DNA from: Verrucomicrobiota bacterium
Lineage (GTDB): Bacteria > Verrucomicrobiota > Verrucomicrobiia > Limisphaerales > SIBE01
Assembly: GCA_021733945.1 (NCBI GenBank)
Contig: JAIPJX010000038.1
Coordinates: 1 to 36,657 of the forward strand
Reading direction: 5' to 3'
Length of the DNA stretch: 36,657 bases
The translations under genes were made by a program, and so were the position numbers. Under the pieces are notes generated by a model, which worked only from the letters and a program-made list of their open reading frames with translations, did no database searches and was not told where the DNA came from. Positions 24,539 to 33,128 of this stretch are shown one piece after another (positions within the stretch are counted from its first letter, which is position 1; each line of letters begins with the position of its first letter).

Positions 24539-24565
24539 GGGTGTGGGCCCCCGGGGCCCACACCC
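24539..24565 (+). terminator. Perfect 12-bp GC hairpin after the dehydrogenase gene, no T-tract
   Basis: GGGTGTGGGCCC and GGGCCCACACCC form a perfect 12-bp stem with a CCG loop, 26 bases after the stop. No T-run follows. Its form matches 20798-20822. Confidence 0.5.
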
Positions 24566-24689
24566 GCCCCGGCACGTCTCGCCGGGTTTTGCTGGCAGGA
24601 AACCGGCCTCCTGCCAACCACCCAAAAATCCCGACCCAAGAACCACTCACCGTTGGTCCAGCAGGGCTGGCTGAAGCCACGAACATCCG

Positions 24690-26993
24690 ATGTCACACCA
24701 TCAAATCCAAAAAGACTGGCTCGCAAAACTCAAGTCAGCCATTCCATTCGGCCTGGGTCAGACCAAACCCCACCATTTCCGCGACATGTCCGGCATCGTC
24801 TGGAAGAACCGCGACAACCTCGGCTACGCCTGGAAGGTTCTCAGCCGCGGAGTCTGCGACGGATGCGCCCTGGGAGTGACCGGATTTCACGACTGGACCA
24901 TCAAGGGCGTGCACCTGTGCATGACCCGGCTCAACCTGCTTCGCTTAAACACCATGCCCGCCCTGGACGCAGGCGCGTTGTCCCAGGTCCGCCCGCTGCA
25001 GGGATTGAGCAACGCTCAACTGCGCGAACTCGGCCGACTTCCCTACCCCATGCTGAGGGAAAAGGGAGAAACCGGATTCCGAAGAATCACCTGGGAGGAG
25101 GCTCTGGAGCGGATCGCCAGAAGGATCCGTGCGAGCGATCCCAAACGGATCGCCTTCTTTCTCACTTCGCGCGGCATCACCAACGAAGTCTACTACGTGG
25201 CGCAGAAAGCCGCCCGGCTGCTCGGCACCAACCACGTCGACAACGCGGCGCGTCTCTGTCACTCTCCGTCCACCGGTGCCATGAAATACGCTCTCGGAGT
25301 CGCCGCGACCACCTGCAGCTACAAGGACTGGTACGGCACGGATCTCGTCGTGTTTTTCGGTGCCAACCCGGCCAACGACCAGCCGCTCTCCACCAAATAC
25401 CTCCACGAAGCAAAAAAACTCGGAACCAAGATCGTGATGGTCAACCCCTATCGCGAGCCCGGCATGGAACGGTACTGGGTGCCCTCCACCGTGAGCAGCG
25501 CGCTCTTCGGATCGGACCTCATGGATTACTGGTTCCCCGTATCGCAGGGCGGAGACATTGCCTTTCTCTACGGCGTGTTGAAGGTGCTCTTCGCCAAGGG
25601 CTGGGTGAACTCCGAATTCATCGACAGTTCGACCGAGGGATTCGCCGAACTCAAGGCCCGCACCGAGGAACTCGACTGGGCAACCCTTGAAAAACGCGCC
25701 GGATTGCCCTGGCGCAGCATGGCCGAGTTCGCCGACCTCATCCGCGACGCACGCAACGCCGTGCTGGTCTGGAGCATGGGCATCACCCAGCACCGGTTCG
25801 GCGGGGACGCCGTTTCCATGATCCTCAACCTCGGTCTGGCTCGAGGCTATGTCGGACGGGACAAGAACGGCCTCATGCCGATTCGCGGCCATTCCGGAGT
25901 GCAGGGAGGCGCCGAGATGGGCGCGTATTCGACCGCCTTTCCCGGCGGCAAACCAATCACTCCGGAAAACTCAAGGGCACTCTCCGACGCCTACGGTTTC
26001 GACGTGCCGGACTGGACCGGGGCACCCGCCACCGAAATGGTCGAAATGTGCGATCGCGGTGAACTGGACCTTTTCTACTGCGCCGGCGGAAACTTTCTTC
26101 GCACCCTTCCCGAACCCGATCATGTCGCACAAGCCCTGGGCAAGGTGCCCCTGCGGGTCCATCAGGACATCATCCTCACCGACCAGATGCTCGTGGACGG
26201 TCCTGGAGACGTCCTCCTGCTTCCCGCAAAAACCCGATACGAACAGGACGACGGCGGCACCGAAACCACCACGGAACGACGTGTCTTGTTCAGCCCCGAA
26301 ATCCCGCGTCAGGTTGGCGAGGCACGCGCCGAGTGGAAGATTTTCCGGGACATCGTCAATGCCGCCTATCCCGAGCGCGCCTCCCTGATGGGGTGTGAGA
26401 CCGGGGCGGCCGTGCGGGAGGAGATTGCCCGGATTGTTCCCTTTTACGACGGCATCCAAAAGCTCACCAAGGGCGGGGATCAGTTCCAGTACGGCGGACC
26501 ACACCTCTGCGCCGGGGGACAATTCGCAACGCCGGACGGCAAGGGCCATTTTCGGACCGTGGCGCTGCCCCCGAGCGCCCCGGGCGAAACGAGCGTTCCC
26601 CCGGCCGAAGAAGGACTTTGCGAACCCAACGGCACCAGAAGCCCGGGGCCCGGGGATGAGCCCACTTTCTTCTGCAGCACGCGGCGGGGAAAACAGTTTA
26701 ACTCGCTGATTTACGCGGAGACCGATCCGATCACAGGCGCCGGGCGCGATGCGGTGTTCATGAACGTCGAGGATGCCTCCGCCCTGAAGCTTCGGCAAAA
26801 CGACCGCATCAGCCTGGTCAATGAGTTGGGGCGGTTCGAAGGCCGCGTTTTCCTGGCGCAGATCGCCAAAGGCAACCTCCAGGTCCACTGGCCCGAGGCC
26901 AACCCGATCATCCGGCGAGGCGTCAACGAGGTTCTCGGCGGCGTGCCCGACTACAACGCGCGCGTTCGGGTGGAACGGACCGGCGCTCCCTGA
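24690..26993 (+). CDS. FdhF/YdeP-type molybdopterin-dependent oxidoreductase
   Basis: A 767-residue protein. The N-terminal RGVCDGCALGVTGFHDWT...HLC (Cys 56, 59, 77) is the cluster-binding region of the YdeP-like branch. The sequence NAARLCHSPSTGAMKY has Cys 190 where FdhF has selenocysteine, the likely metal ligand. FFGANPANDQPLSTKYL, SMGITQHRFGGDAV and RGHSGVQGGAEMGAY match the bis-MGD domains. The molydopterin dinucleotide domain near the C-terminus has FNSLIYAETDPITGAGRD. It is formate-dehydrogenase-like, but several YdeP members have no proven formate activity, so the substrate is open. The sulfurtransferase partner FdhD follows 21 bp downstream. No iron-sulfur electron-transfer subunit is encoded nearby. 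Confidence 0.9.
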   Translation: MSHHQIQKDWLAKLKSAIPFGLGQTKPHHFRDMSGIVWKNRDNLGYAWKVLSRGVCDGCALGVTGFHDWTIKGVHLCMTRLNLLRLNTMPALDAGALSQVRPLQGLSNAQLRELGRLPYPMLREKGETGFRRITWEEALERIARRIRASDPKRIAFFLTSRGITNEVYYVAQKAARLLGTNHVDNAARLCHSPSTGAMKYALGVAATTCSYKDWYGTDLVVFFGANPANDQPLSTKYLHEAKKLGTKIVMVNPYREPGMERYWVPSTVSSALFGSDLMDYWFPVSQGGDIAFLYGVLKVLFAKGWVNSEFIDSSTEGFAELKARTEELDWATLEKRAGLPWRSMAEFADLIRDARNAVLVWSMGITQHRFGGDAVSMILNLGLARGYVGRDKNGLMPIRGHSGVQGGAEMGAYSTAFPGGKPITPENSRALSDAYGFDVPDWTGAPATEMVEMCDRGELDLFYCAGGNFLRTLPEPDHVAQALGKVPLRVHQDIILTDQMLVDGPGDVLLLPAKTRYEQDDGGTETTTERRVLFSPEIPRQVGEARAEWKIFRDIVNAAYPERASLMGCETGAAVREEIARIVPFYDGIQKLTKGGDQFQYGGPHLCAGGQFATPDGKGHFRTVALPPSAPGETSVPPAEEGLCEPNGTRSPGPGDEPTFFCSTRRGKQFNSLIYAETDPITGAGRDAVFMNVEDASALKLRQNDRISLVNELGRFEGRVFLAQIAKGNLQVHWPEANPIIRRGVNEVLGGVPDYNARVRVERTGAP

Positions 26994-27014
26994 GATCACC
27001 ATGCCTTCACCTGG

Positions 27015-27854
27015 ATGAACCCGCATCGACCATCCGAACGGGCCGTTGGAGGAACGCAAACAAAGGTCTGGTCCTGGCCCGAAGACGCTCCACCCCATTC
27101 CGGAACCGACACCGTCGCCCGTGAGGAACCTTTGGAAATACGGGTTCGCGGACAGTCGGTGGCCGTGACCATGCGCACTCCGGGACAGGACGAGGAGCTC
27201 GCGGCGGGTTTCCTGTACACGGAAGGCTTGATCCGGAATCGGGATGACGTCACCGGCATTTCCTTCTGCCGGCAGGGCGAAGCAACGGATCACACGAACA
27301 CCCTCAATGTTTTCCTAAACGCCGCCGTCGAGTTCGATCTCGAGCGGGTGACCCGCCATTTCTACGCTTCCTCCAGCTGCGGCCTCTGCGGCAAGGCTTC
27401 CATCGACTCCATCCATCAGCTCTTTCCTCCGATCCAATCCGACACCAGAATCTCACCCTCAACACTGCTCGCCCTTCCAGACCGCTTGCGCGCCGCCCAA
27501 CCCATCTTCGACGCCACCGGAGGACTGCATGCGGCGGGCCTCTTTGATTTGGACGGCAAACCGATTTGCGTCCGTGAGGATGTCGGACGGCACAACGCCG
27601 TCGACAAAGTCGTGGGTGCCGGGTTTCTGGGAAACACGCTCCCCTATGCGGATAGGATCCTGTTGGTCAGCGGACGGGCCTCGTTTGAAATCATGCAGAA
27701 GGCGCTCGCAGCGCGCATTCCGATCCTTGCAGCGCTCTCGGCACCCTCCAGCCTGGCGGTCGAGGCTGCAATCGACAGCGGGCAAACCCTGATCGGCTTC
27801 CTGCGCGACCACAGTTTCAAGGTGTATTCGCACCCGACCCGGGTTTCCTCCTGA
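27015..27854 (+). CDS. fdhD: Formate dehydrogenase accessory sulfurtransferase FdhD
   Basis: A 279-residue protein. The CGLCG motif (Cys 122 and 125 in ASSSCGLCGKASIDSI) is the sulfur-carrying pair. Other family signatures are REEPLEIRVRGQSVAVTMRTPGQDEELAAGFLYTEGLI, DVGRHNAVDKVVG and VSGRASFEIMQKALAARIP. FdhD passes sulfur from cysteine desulfurase to the molybdenum cofactor of formate dehydrogenase and is essential for its activity. Its position directly behind the molybdoenzyme fits. It ends 14 bp from a convergent gene. Confidence 0.95.
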   Translation: MNPHRPSERAVGGTQTKVWSWPEDAPPHSGTDTVAREEPLEIRVRGQSVAVTMRTPGQDEELAAGFLYTEGLIRNRDDVTGISFCRQGEATDHTNTLNVFLNAAVEFDLERVTRHFYASSSCGLCGKASIDSIHQLFPPIQSDTRISPSTLLALPDRLRAAQPIFDATGGLHAAGLFDLDGKPICVREDVGRHNAVDKVVGAGFLGNTLPYADRILLVSGRASFEIMQKALAARIPILAALSAPSSLAVEAAIDSGQTLIGFLRDHSFKVYSHPTRVSS

Positions 27855-27868
27855 AGATCTGCGCGTGC

Positions 27869-28279
27869 CTATTTCTCCGGCAACTCCGGCATACGCGCCG
27901 CCGGGGCACCCGAAGATGGAGGCGCCGGAGCCACCTTCGCTGAATCCGAATAATTGGTCGGGTTAAAATATTTGGCCAGCACCTGGTTAAAGTCCGGGTG
28001 GACCTTCGAGAACTCAATCAAGCTCGCCCGGAATTCGCGCATGATGGGCACGCTGTTCGCCTCGTAGTTGACGACATACTCGTTCAATTGATGCACCTGC
28101 GCCCGCACAAGGCTCACCTCGCGCAGAAGGAAAACCGACAGACTTCCGGTCAGAATGACCAGGGCGACGAGCGTGCCGTTCATCAGGCTGCGCAACGACT
28201 GATACGCGGCTCGAAGATCGTCGGCTTCCGCCTGGGAGGATTGATACTGGGGAGGAGTCACCCGTTCTGAAGATTCCAT
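27869..28279 (-). CDS. Small single-pass membrane protein of unknown function
   Basis: A 136-residue protein. A hydrophilic N-terminus (1-30) is followed by one membrane helix (about 34-53, NGTLVALVILTGSLSVFLLR). The 55-110 region (VRAQVHQLNEYVVNYEANSVPIMREFRASLIEF) is likely helical and the C-terminus is Pro/Ala-rich. It is six bases after the stop of the upstream small membrane gene. The pair probably form one transcript and may act together. I do not recognise a family. Confidence 0.75.
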   Translation of the reverse strand: MESSERVTPPQYQSSQAEADDLRAAYQSLRSLMNGTLVALVILTGSLSVFLLREVSLVRAQVHQLNEYVVNYEANSVPIMREFRASLIEFSKVHPDFNQVLAKYFNPTNYSDSAKVAPAPPSSGAPAARMPELPEK

Positions 28280-28285
28280 GGTGTC

Positions 28286-28561
28286 TTATTGGTTGGCGCC
28301 CCCGGCGGCGTCTTGTTGCTGCATTCGAATGCCCACGCGCTCGAGAATCGGGCGGATGGCCGGGTTTTGCTGACCGTAGGCCGCCGCATCGTTGGCCAGA
28401 TTTTGAAACATGGTCCGGTTCCGGTTGATTACCGTCGTCTGGTATTGAAGGTCGCGCGCTTCGCGCACATAGCGCACATACGTGTAGGAAAGCCCCCCGG
28501 CGGTCAGGGCACCCAGGAACACCATCACCAGCAGGAACATACCAAAAGGATTCTGTTTCAT
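28286..28561 (-). CDS. Small membrane protein of unknown function
   Basis: A 91-residue protein starting MKQNPFGMFLLVMVFLGALT at 28561. An upstream codon at 28600 is in frame but adds residues without family look. One membrane helix (about 7-29) is followed by a charged region (YVREARDLQYQTTVINRNRTMFQNLANDAAAYG), probably periplasmic or cytoplasmic coil, and a Gln-rich end. It lies 64 bp after apaG and six bases before the next gene. The organisation resembles a small membrane pair. The function is unknown. Confidence 0.75.
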   Translation of the reverse strand: MKQNPFGMFLLVMVFLGALTAGGLSYTYVRYVREARDLQYQTTVINRNRTMFQNLANDAAAYGQQNPAIRPILERVGIRMQQQDAAGGANQ

Positions 28562-28625
28562 AATTCGAGATGCCCATCTGTAAACCAAGACTCCGTCCAA
28601 TCCAATGCAGAAATGGAAAACTCCC

Positions 28626-29018
28626 TCAGCAGATCATCGGCGGAACGATCATTTCAAACCGCGGAATGCGCGTCACCACCTTGCGCCCGTCCGAATCGAC
28701 ACCCAGATAACTGCCTTCGGCAACGGCTGAATGGGTGTCCAGCAGATGAAAGCTGTTGTAGCTGAATTTTTCGCCCGGCTCGATTTTCGGGAACTGTCCA
28801 ACAACCCCGTCCCCCTCCAAGACCGTCAGTTCCCCCTCCGAATTGGTGACCACCCACTTCCGTCCCATCACCGTAAAATCCCGGTCCGTATCGTTGTGAA
28901 TGCTGATGAAATAGACGAAACAATGGGGACGATCCGGCGGCGTCGAAGCCTGGGCATGGTACATCACCCGATCAACCGTGACGGTCAGTTTCTTTGGTTC
29001 CAGAAAGTCGGGATTCAT
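28626..29018 (-). CDS. apaG: ApaG-domain protein
   Basis: A 130-residue protein. FVYFISIHNDTDRDFTVMGRKWVVTNSEGE and GDGVVGQFPKIEPGEKFSYNSFHLLDT match the ApaG/DUF525 beta-sandwich (the HN motif followed by the xGxGVVGxxPxxxPGExFxYxS stretch). ApaG in enterobacteria is linked to Co2+/Mg2+ efflux and Ap4A control, and the domain also occurs in F-box proteins. The biochemical role is unsettled. It heads a minus-strand run of three genes. Confidence 0.88.
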   Translation of the reverse strand: MNPDFLEPKKLTVTVDRVMYHAQASTPPDRPHCFVYFISIHNDTDRDFTVMGRKWVVTNSEGELTVLEGDGVVGQFPKIEPGEKFSYNSFHLLDTHSAVAEGSYLGVDSDGRKVVTRIPRFEMIVPPMIC

Positions 29019-29145
29019 TCGTATGCCTTTCTAATCGGGCAAGCAGCCAATCGGTTCAAGCAAAATCCGATCCGATTTCAAACCCGCTCCAGCCCCGCAG
29101 CAGCACTCGGCAGGGCCCCTCACCGTCATTCGGCCATATCCAGCC

Positions 29146-29187
29146 CAGTACAACCTTTTGTTGCAGGTGCAACAAAAGGTTGTACTG
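29146..29187. repeat. Perfect 20-bp inverted repeat with 2-bp centre
   Basis: CAGTACAACCTTTTGTTGCA is followed by GG and its exact reverse complement. It lies in the divergent apaG/beta-CASP gap (29019-29312). There is no T-run beside it. The 20-bp perfect stem, AT-rich against the surrounding GC-rich sequence, suggests a mobile palindromic repeat, an operator or a hairpin. No flanking direct repeats or gene were found. Confidence 0.85.
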
Positions 29188-29312
29188 CCGCATCTCCCGG
29201 GGAACGGGTTGGCGACGTCCTGGTTTCGCGCACTGCCGCGCCGCCTCACGCCCTCGGGCGTTTCACCTTTTCATTTGCAATCCCTCCGACTCCGTGTTTG
29301 ATCGGGCGCGCT

Positions 29313-30707
29313 ATGAAGGTCCATTTTCTGGGTGCCACGCGCACCACCACCGGCTCAATGTACCTGCTCGAAGTCAACGGGCAGCGGCTTCTTCTGGAAT
29401 GCGGCCTTTATCAGGGACGCCGGGCGGACACCTTGGAACGAAACCGTCGACTGCCTTTCCAGGCCGAAAGCATCGACGCGGTGATTCTGAGCCACGCGCA
29501 CATTGATCACTGCGGCAACCTGCCCAATCTCTGCCGCCAGGGGTTCACCGGGAACATTTACTGCACCTTCGCCACACGCGATCTGGCCAGCATCATGCTC
29601 GAGGATTCCGCGGAGATCCAACGCGCGGACGCCGAGTTTGTCTCCCGCAAAAGAGCCAAACTCGGGCAGCCTCCCGTTGAACCGCTCTATTCGCAGGAAG
29701 ATGCCGAACAGGCCATCCGCCAGTTTGTCGCTCTGAACTACGACCGCCCCCTTCCGGTTGGCGACGGCGTGACCGTGACGTTCCGGGACGCCGGCCACAT
29801 CCTGGGTTCCGCACAGGTCGTCCTCGACATCCGCGAAGGGAACCGCAGGTTCCGCTACCTGTTCAGTGGAGACGTCGGGCGCGGCGGGGACGAAATCCTG
29901 CGCGACCCGCAGGTGGTCGAGGATGTCGATTTCCTTCAGGTGGAAAGCACCTACGGAAACCGGGAACATTCGCCCAAGGCCGATGCGCACGACCACATCA
30001 GCCGGTTGGTTCGCGAAACCCTTGATCAGAACGGCAAGGTCATCATTCCGGCCTTTTCCGTGGGACGCACCCAGGAGATCGTATACACCCTGCACCAACT
30101 GTCCCTGGCGGATAAAATTCCCAAGACACCCATTTTCGTGGACAGCCCGCTCAGCGTGAACGCCACCGAAATCTACAGGCTGCACTCGGAATGCTTCAAT
30201 GCGCGGACCCACCGGTTTCTGCGGGAGACCGCCAATCCGTTCGGCATGGAGAACCTCACCTACATCCGTGAGGTGGCGCACTCCAGAAAACTAAACGAAC
30301 TGAAGGACCCGGCCGTGATCATCAGCGCCTCGGGCATGTGCGAGGCGGGTCGCATCCGGCACCATCTCAAGAACCACATTGGATACACCAACAACCTGAT
30401 CCTCTTCATCGGGTACTGCGCGGAGCATACCCTCGGGGCCCAGATCCTCAACGGACGAAAATCCGTGAACATCTTCGGGGAACCGCACGAGGTCCGGGCA
30501 AAGGTGGCGTCGATCGATTCGTTCTCCGGACATGCCGACAAGCACGAACTCAGGCGGTATGTGGACGCGCTGGGGCGCAGCGTCAAACGGATCTCCGTCA
30601 TTCACGGTGAAGGCACCCAATCCCTGGCGTTCGCCGAGACTTTGGGCGGCGCGTTGCCGCAGGCAACCGTGTTCGTGCCTCAACCGGGAGAGATCGCCGA
30701 TTTCTAA
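29313..30707 (+). CDS. Beta-CASP metallo-beta-lactamase-fold RNase
   Basis: A 464-residue protein starting MKVHFLGATRTTTGSMYLLE at 29313, the family start. An open upstream frame is not conserved-looking. HAHIDH (61-66), the aspartate-bearing SGDVGRGGDEIL, and the beta-CASP motifs SASGMCEAGRIRHHL and DSFSGHADKHEL define the family of CPSF73/RNase J-like nucleases. The active site would bind two zinc ions and cut RNA. Bacterial orphan members (YsgC/RpaB-like) are common. The exact substrate is unknown. The GRTQEIVYTLHQL segment is typical. It is followed after 45 bp by the TonB-like gene. Confidence 0.93.
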   Translation: MKVHFLGATRTTTGSMYLLEVNGQRLLLECGLYQGRRADTLERNRRLPFQAESIDAVILSHAHIDHCGNLPNLCRQGFTGNIYCTFATRDLASIMLEDSAEIQRADAEFVSRKRAKLGQPPVEPLYSQEDAEQAIRQFVALNYDRPLPVGDGVTVTFRDAGHILGSAQVVLDIREGNRRFRYLFSGDVGRGGDEILRDPQVVEDVDFLQVESTYGNREHSPKADAHDHISRLVRETLDQNGKVIIPAFSVGRTQEIVYTLHQLSLADKIPKTPIFVDSPLSVNATEIYRLHSECFNARTHRFLRETANPFGMENLTYIREVAHSRKLNELKDPAVIISASGMCEAGRIRHHLKNHIGYTNNLILFIGYCAEHTLGAQILNGRKSVNIFGEPHEVRAKVASIDSFSGHADKHELRRYVDALGRSVKRISVIHGEGTQSLAFAETLGGALPQATVFVPQPGEIADF

Positions 30708-30752
30708 GCCCGGAGTTGCGGCAGCGCCACGACTCCGGCATCCTGTCCCGGA

Positions 30753-31793
30753 ATGATGTCTACCGAACTCAGCTCCCGTTGGGAGGACTGGACCACGAAC
30801 CCCGTGGTCCGAGCCCTCGCCCTCTCGCTGCTGATTCATCTTCTGGTCTTCGGGGTCATCGAGGCCGGATATCGCATGGGCATGTGGAAGGTCACCCTCG
30901 TCCCGATTCAATGGACGCAGGACGCCCCCCTGAGGGATTCCGACAAGACTGCCGAAAACGATCCGGCCTCCAACGAAATCCCCATGGTGTTTGTGGAGGT
31001 GACCCCTTTCCAATCAAGTGAGACACCACCGGAGACGGCAAAGTTTTATTCTTCAGAAAACTCGCTGGCCGGCAACCAGAAGACCGACGTCGAATCCGAC
31101 GTGCCGGAAATCACAGGCACTCAGGACAAGGTCCCCAAGACGATCGACGCACCCAAACCCGTCCCGGCAGCCGAGCCCGAGCCGCTGCCGCTGCAGCCTT
31201 CGCCCCAAACAGCGGCGGTTCCGGAAGCCCAACCCCCAACCCCGGCCGAGACGGAGGTGGAACCCGAGCCCCCTGCCGATCCCGGAGACATGCGGATGGA
31301 AACACCAACCCGCAAAACCATTTTCCCGCCGCCGGCCATCAGCACGGCAACACAACCGAAACCCGAAGAGCGCCCGCGTTACCGTAAACTTGCAGACGCA
31401 CGAGCCGCGCAATCGGCGCTGGCAGGCGAGAAGATGAAACAGGAGGGCGGCGTCAAACGGTATTCCATCGAAGGCCTGGACGTCCGCTCGACGCCGTTTG
31501 GCGGGTATGACCGGGCGATCATCGACGCGATTCAAAAACGATGGTTTGATCTTCTGGATCAAAGGGACTATAGTCGAAGCGGTTCAGGAAAGGTGGTTCT
31601 ATCCTTTAGGTTAAACGTCGATGGATCCGTGACCGGGCTGCGCGTCATGGAGAGTCAGGTGAACGAAATTCTTTCCCTCCTCTGCCAGCGGGCTGTGCAG
31701 GATCCCGCGCCGTATGGACCCTGGCCACCGGGCATGCGGAGGGCGGTGGGTGCCAACTACCGATTTGTCCGGTTCACATTTCACTACGAGTGA
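30753..31793 (+). CDS. TonB-like energy-transducing periplasmic protein
   Basis: A 346-residue protein (start at 30753, or Met 2). One N-terminal membrane anchor at about 19-37 (VVRALALSLLIHLLVFGVI) is followed by a Pro/Glu-rich region of about 150 residues. The C-terminal domain (about 255-346: YDRAIIDAIQKRWFDLLDQR, GKVVLSFRLNVDGSVTGLRV) has the alpha-beta look of the TonB/TolA C-terminal domain. It would span the periplasm and transmit energy to an outer-membrane receptor. No exbB/exbD lies nearby. TolA-like function is an alternative. Confidence 0.8.
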   Translation: MMSTELSSRWEDWTTNPVVRALALSLLIHLLVFGVIEAGYRMGMWKVTLVPIQWTQDAPLRDSDKTAENDPASNEIPMVFVEVTPFQSSETPPETAKFYSSENSLAGNQKTDVESDVPEITGTQDKVPKTIDAPKPVPAAEPEPLPLQPSPQTAAVPEAQPPTPAETEVEPEPPADPGDMRMETPTRKTIFPPPAISTATQPKPEERPRYRKLADARAAQSALAGEKMKQEGGVKRYSIEGLDVRSTPFGGYDRAIIDAIQKRWFDLLDQRDYSRSGSGKVVLSFRLNVDGSVTGLRVMESQVNEILSLLCQRAVQDPAPYGPWPPGMRRAVGANYRFVRFTFHYE

Positions 31794-31809
31794 GTCGATA
31801 AAATAAGTG

Positions 31810-31837
31810 TTGCACAACGCGGGTTTTACATTAACTA
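31810..31837 (+). promoter_or_regulatory. Candidate promoter for rho
   Basis: TTGCAC (31810-31815) and TAACTA (31832-31837) are 16 bp apart, about 150 bases before the rho start. The following leader would be about 150 bases, and long leaders are common for autoregulated rho genes. Confidence 0.35.
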
Positions 31838-31986
31838 TCTACTGTCACAGGTCTAACCAGCTGAACCCTAGGGTGGGTTCGGAGACTATTTCGGGTCAGC
31901 GGTTCTCCCTAATTCAAGTTTCACGAGTTAGCAGCGCATTGCCTATTTGTTGGCGTAGACCTATCAGCTATTGAACACAGAAACGT

Positions 31987-33114
31987 ATGAGTAAAGCGTC
32001 GAGCACGGCGTCCGAGTTTGGTTCCGGATTCCTCGAAATTTCCGAAAAAGGTTTTGGATTCCTGCGGTCTAGGGAAAATCATTTCCAACCAAAACCGACT
32101 GACATCTTTGTCACTCCGGACACAATCAAGAAGAATTTTCTCCGCGAGGGATGTCTGGTTGGAGGCCCCACCCAACCTCCCCACCGGGGCACCAGTCCGC
32201 AACTGCGCGAGGTGGAGATGGTCAATGAAATGCCTTTCTCCGATTACACCAAGGCAATGCGCTTCGAGAATCTCACCACGATTGATCCGTTCGAAAAGTT
32301 CAATCTCGAGACCTCTCCCGACGAACTGGAAACCCGCATCATTGATCTGGTCACCCCGATCGGCAAGGGCACCCGCGGATTGATCGTGGCTCCGCCGCGG
32401 ACCGGTAAAACCACCATCCTCAAGCAGATCGCAAATGCGGTGACCATCAATCACCCCGAGGTGCATGTGATGGTCCTTCTGATCGACGAGCGCCCCGAGG
32501 AAGTCACCGATTTCCAGCGCTCCGTGAAAGCCGAAGTCGTCGCCTCGTCCAATGACATGGACCTCGAGACGCATGTGCGCCTTTCCCGGTTCATGATCGA
32601 ACGTTGCCGCCGCATGGTCGAGTCCGGCCGCGACATTTTTGTTCTTCTGGATTCCATCACCCGCGTGGCCCGCGCCTACAACAGCGTGCACGGGGGCAGC
32701 GGCCGCACCATGACGGGCGGCGTCGATGCCCGTGCTCTCGAAATGCCGCGCAAGATGTTCGCCTCGGCCCGCAAGATTGAGGAAGGGGGCTCCCTCACCA
32801 TTCTCGCAACCGCTTTGGTGGATACGGGTTCCCGGATGGATGAACTGATCTTCCAGGAGTTCAAGGGCACGGGCAACATGGAGCTGATCCTTGATCGCAA
32901 ACTTTCCGACCGACGCCTGTTCCCTGCCATTGACATTCCCAAGAGCGGCACACGCAAGGAGGAAAAACTTTTTGATCCCAAGCACATCGAGGCCATCCGA
33001 AAACTCCGGCGCACGATGGTCGATCTGAATCCCATCGAGGCAATGGAGACCCTGAACGCGGCTCTCAAGAAGCAGAAGACCAACGAAGAGCTGCTCACCA
33101 AACTTGCGGGATAA
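31987..33114 (+). CDS. rho: Transcription termination factor Rho, short form
   Basis: A 375-residue protein. Residues about 10-60 are the OB/cold-shock-like RNA-binding domain (GFLEISEKGFGFLRS). The ATPase domain carries Walker A APPRTGKT (135-142), VLLIDERPEEVTDF, the TGGVDARALEMPRKMFASARKIEEGG region and the FKGTGNMELILDRKLSDRR secondary-site segment. E. coli Rho has 419 residues. This one lacks the N-terminal helical Rho_N extension, since an in-frame stop (31972-31974) precedes the ATG. It would load on RNA and terminate transcription. The 93-bp gap to the WYL gene holds a hairpin at 33129-33170. Confidence 0.96.
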   Translation: MSKASSTASEFGSGFLEISEKGFGFLRSRENHFQPKPTDIFVTPDTIKKNFLREGCLVGGPTQPPHRGTSPQLREVEMVNEMPFSDYTKAMRFENLTTIDPFEKFNLETSPDELETRIIDLVTPIGKGTRGLIVAPPRTGKTTILKQIANAVTINHPEVHVMVLLIDERPEEVTDFQRSVKAEVVASSNDMDLETHVRLSRFMIERCRRMVESGRDIFVLLDSITRVARAYNSVHGGSGRTMTGGVDARALEMPRKMFASARKIEEGGSLTILATALVDTGSRMDELIFQEFKGTGNMELILDRKLSDRRLFPAIDIPKSGTRKEEKLFDPKHIEAIRKLRRTMVDLNPIEAMETLNAALKKQKTNEELLTKLAG

Positions 33115-33128
33115 AAACCGGCTTCCAT

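Noticed and set aside
25971-27293. A 440-codon minus frame across the molybdoenzyme and fdhD
   Set aside because: It crosses two well supported genes and has no domain.
29031-29312. Small coding frames through the 20-bp palindrome
   Set aside because: Their cysteine-rich peptides arise from the palindrome itself and have no start with a ribosome site.
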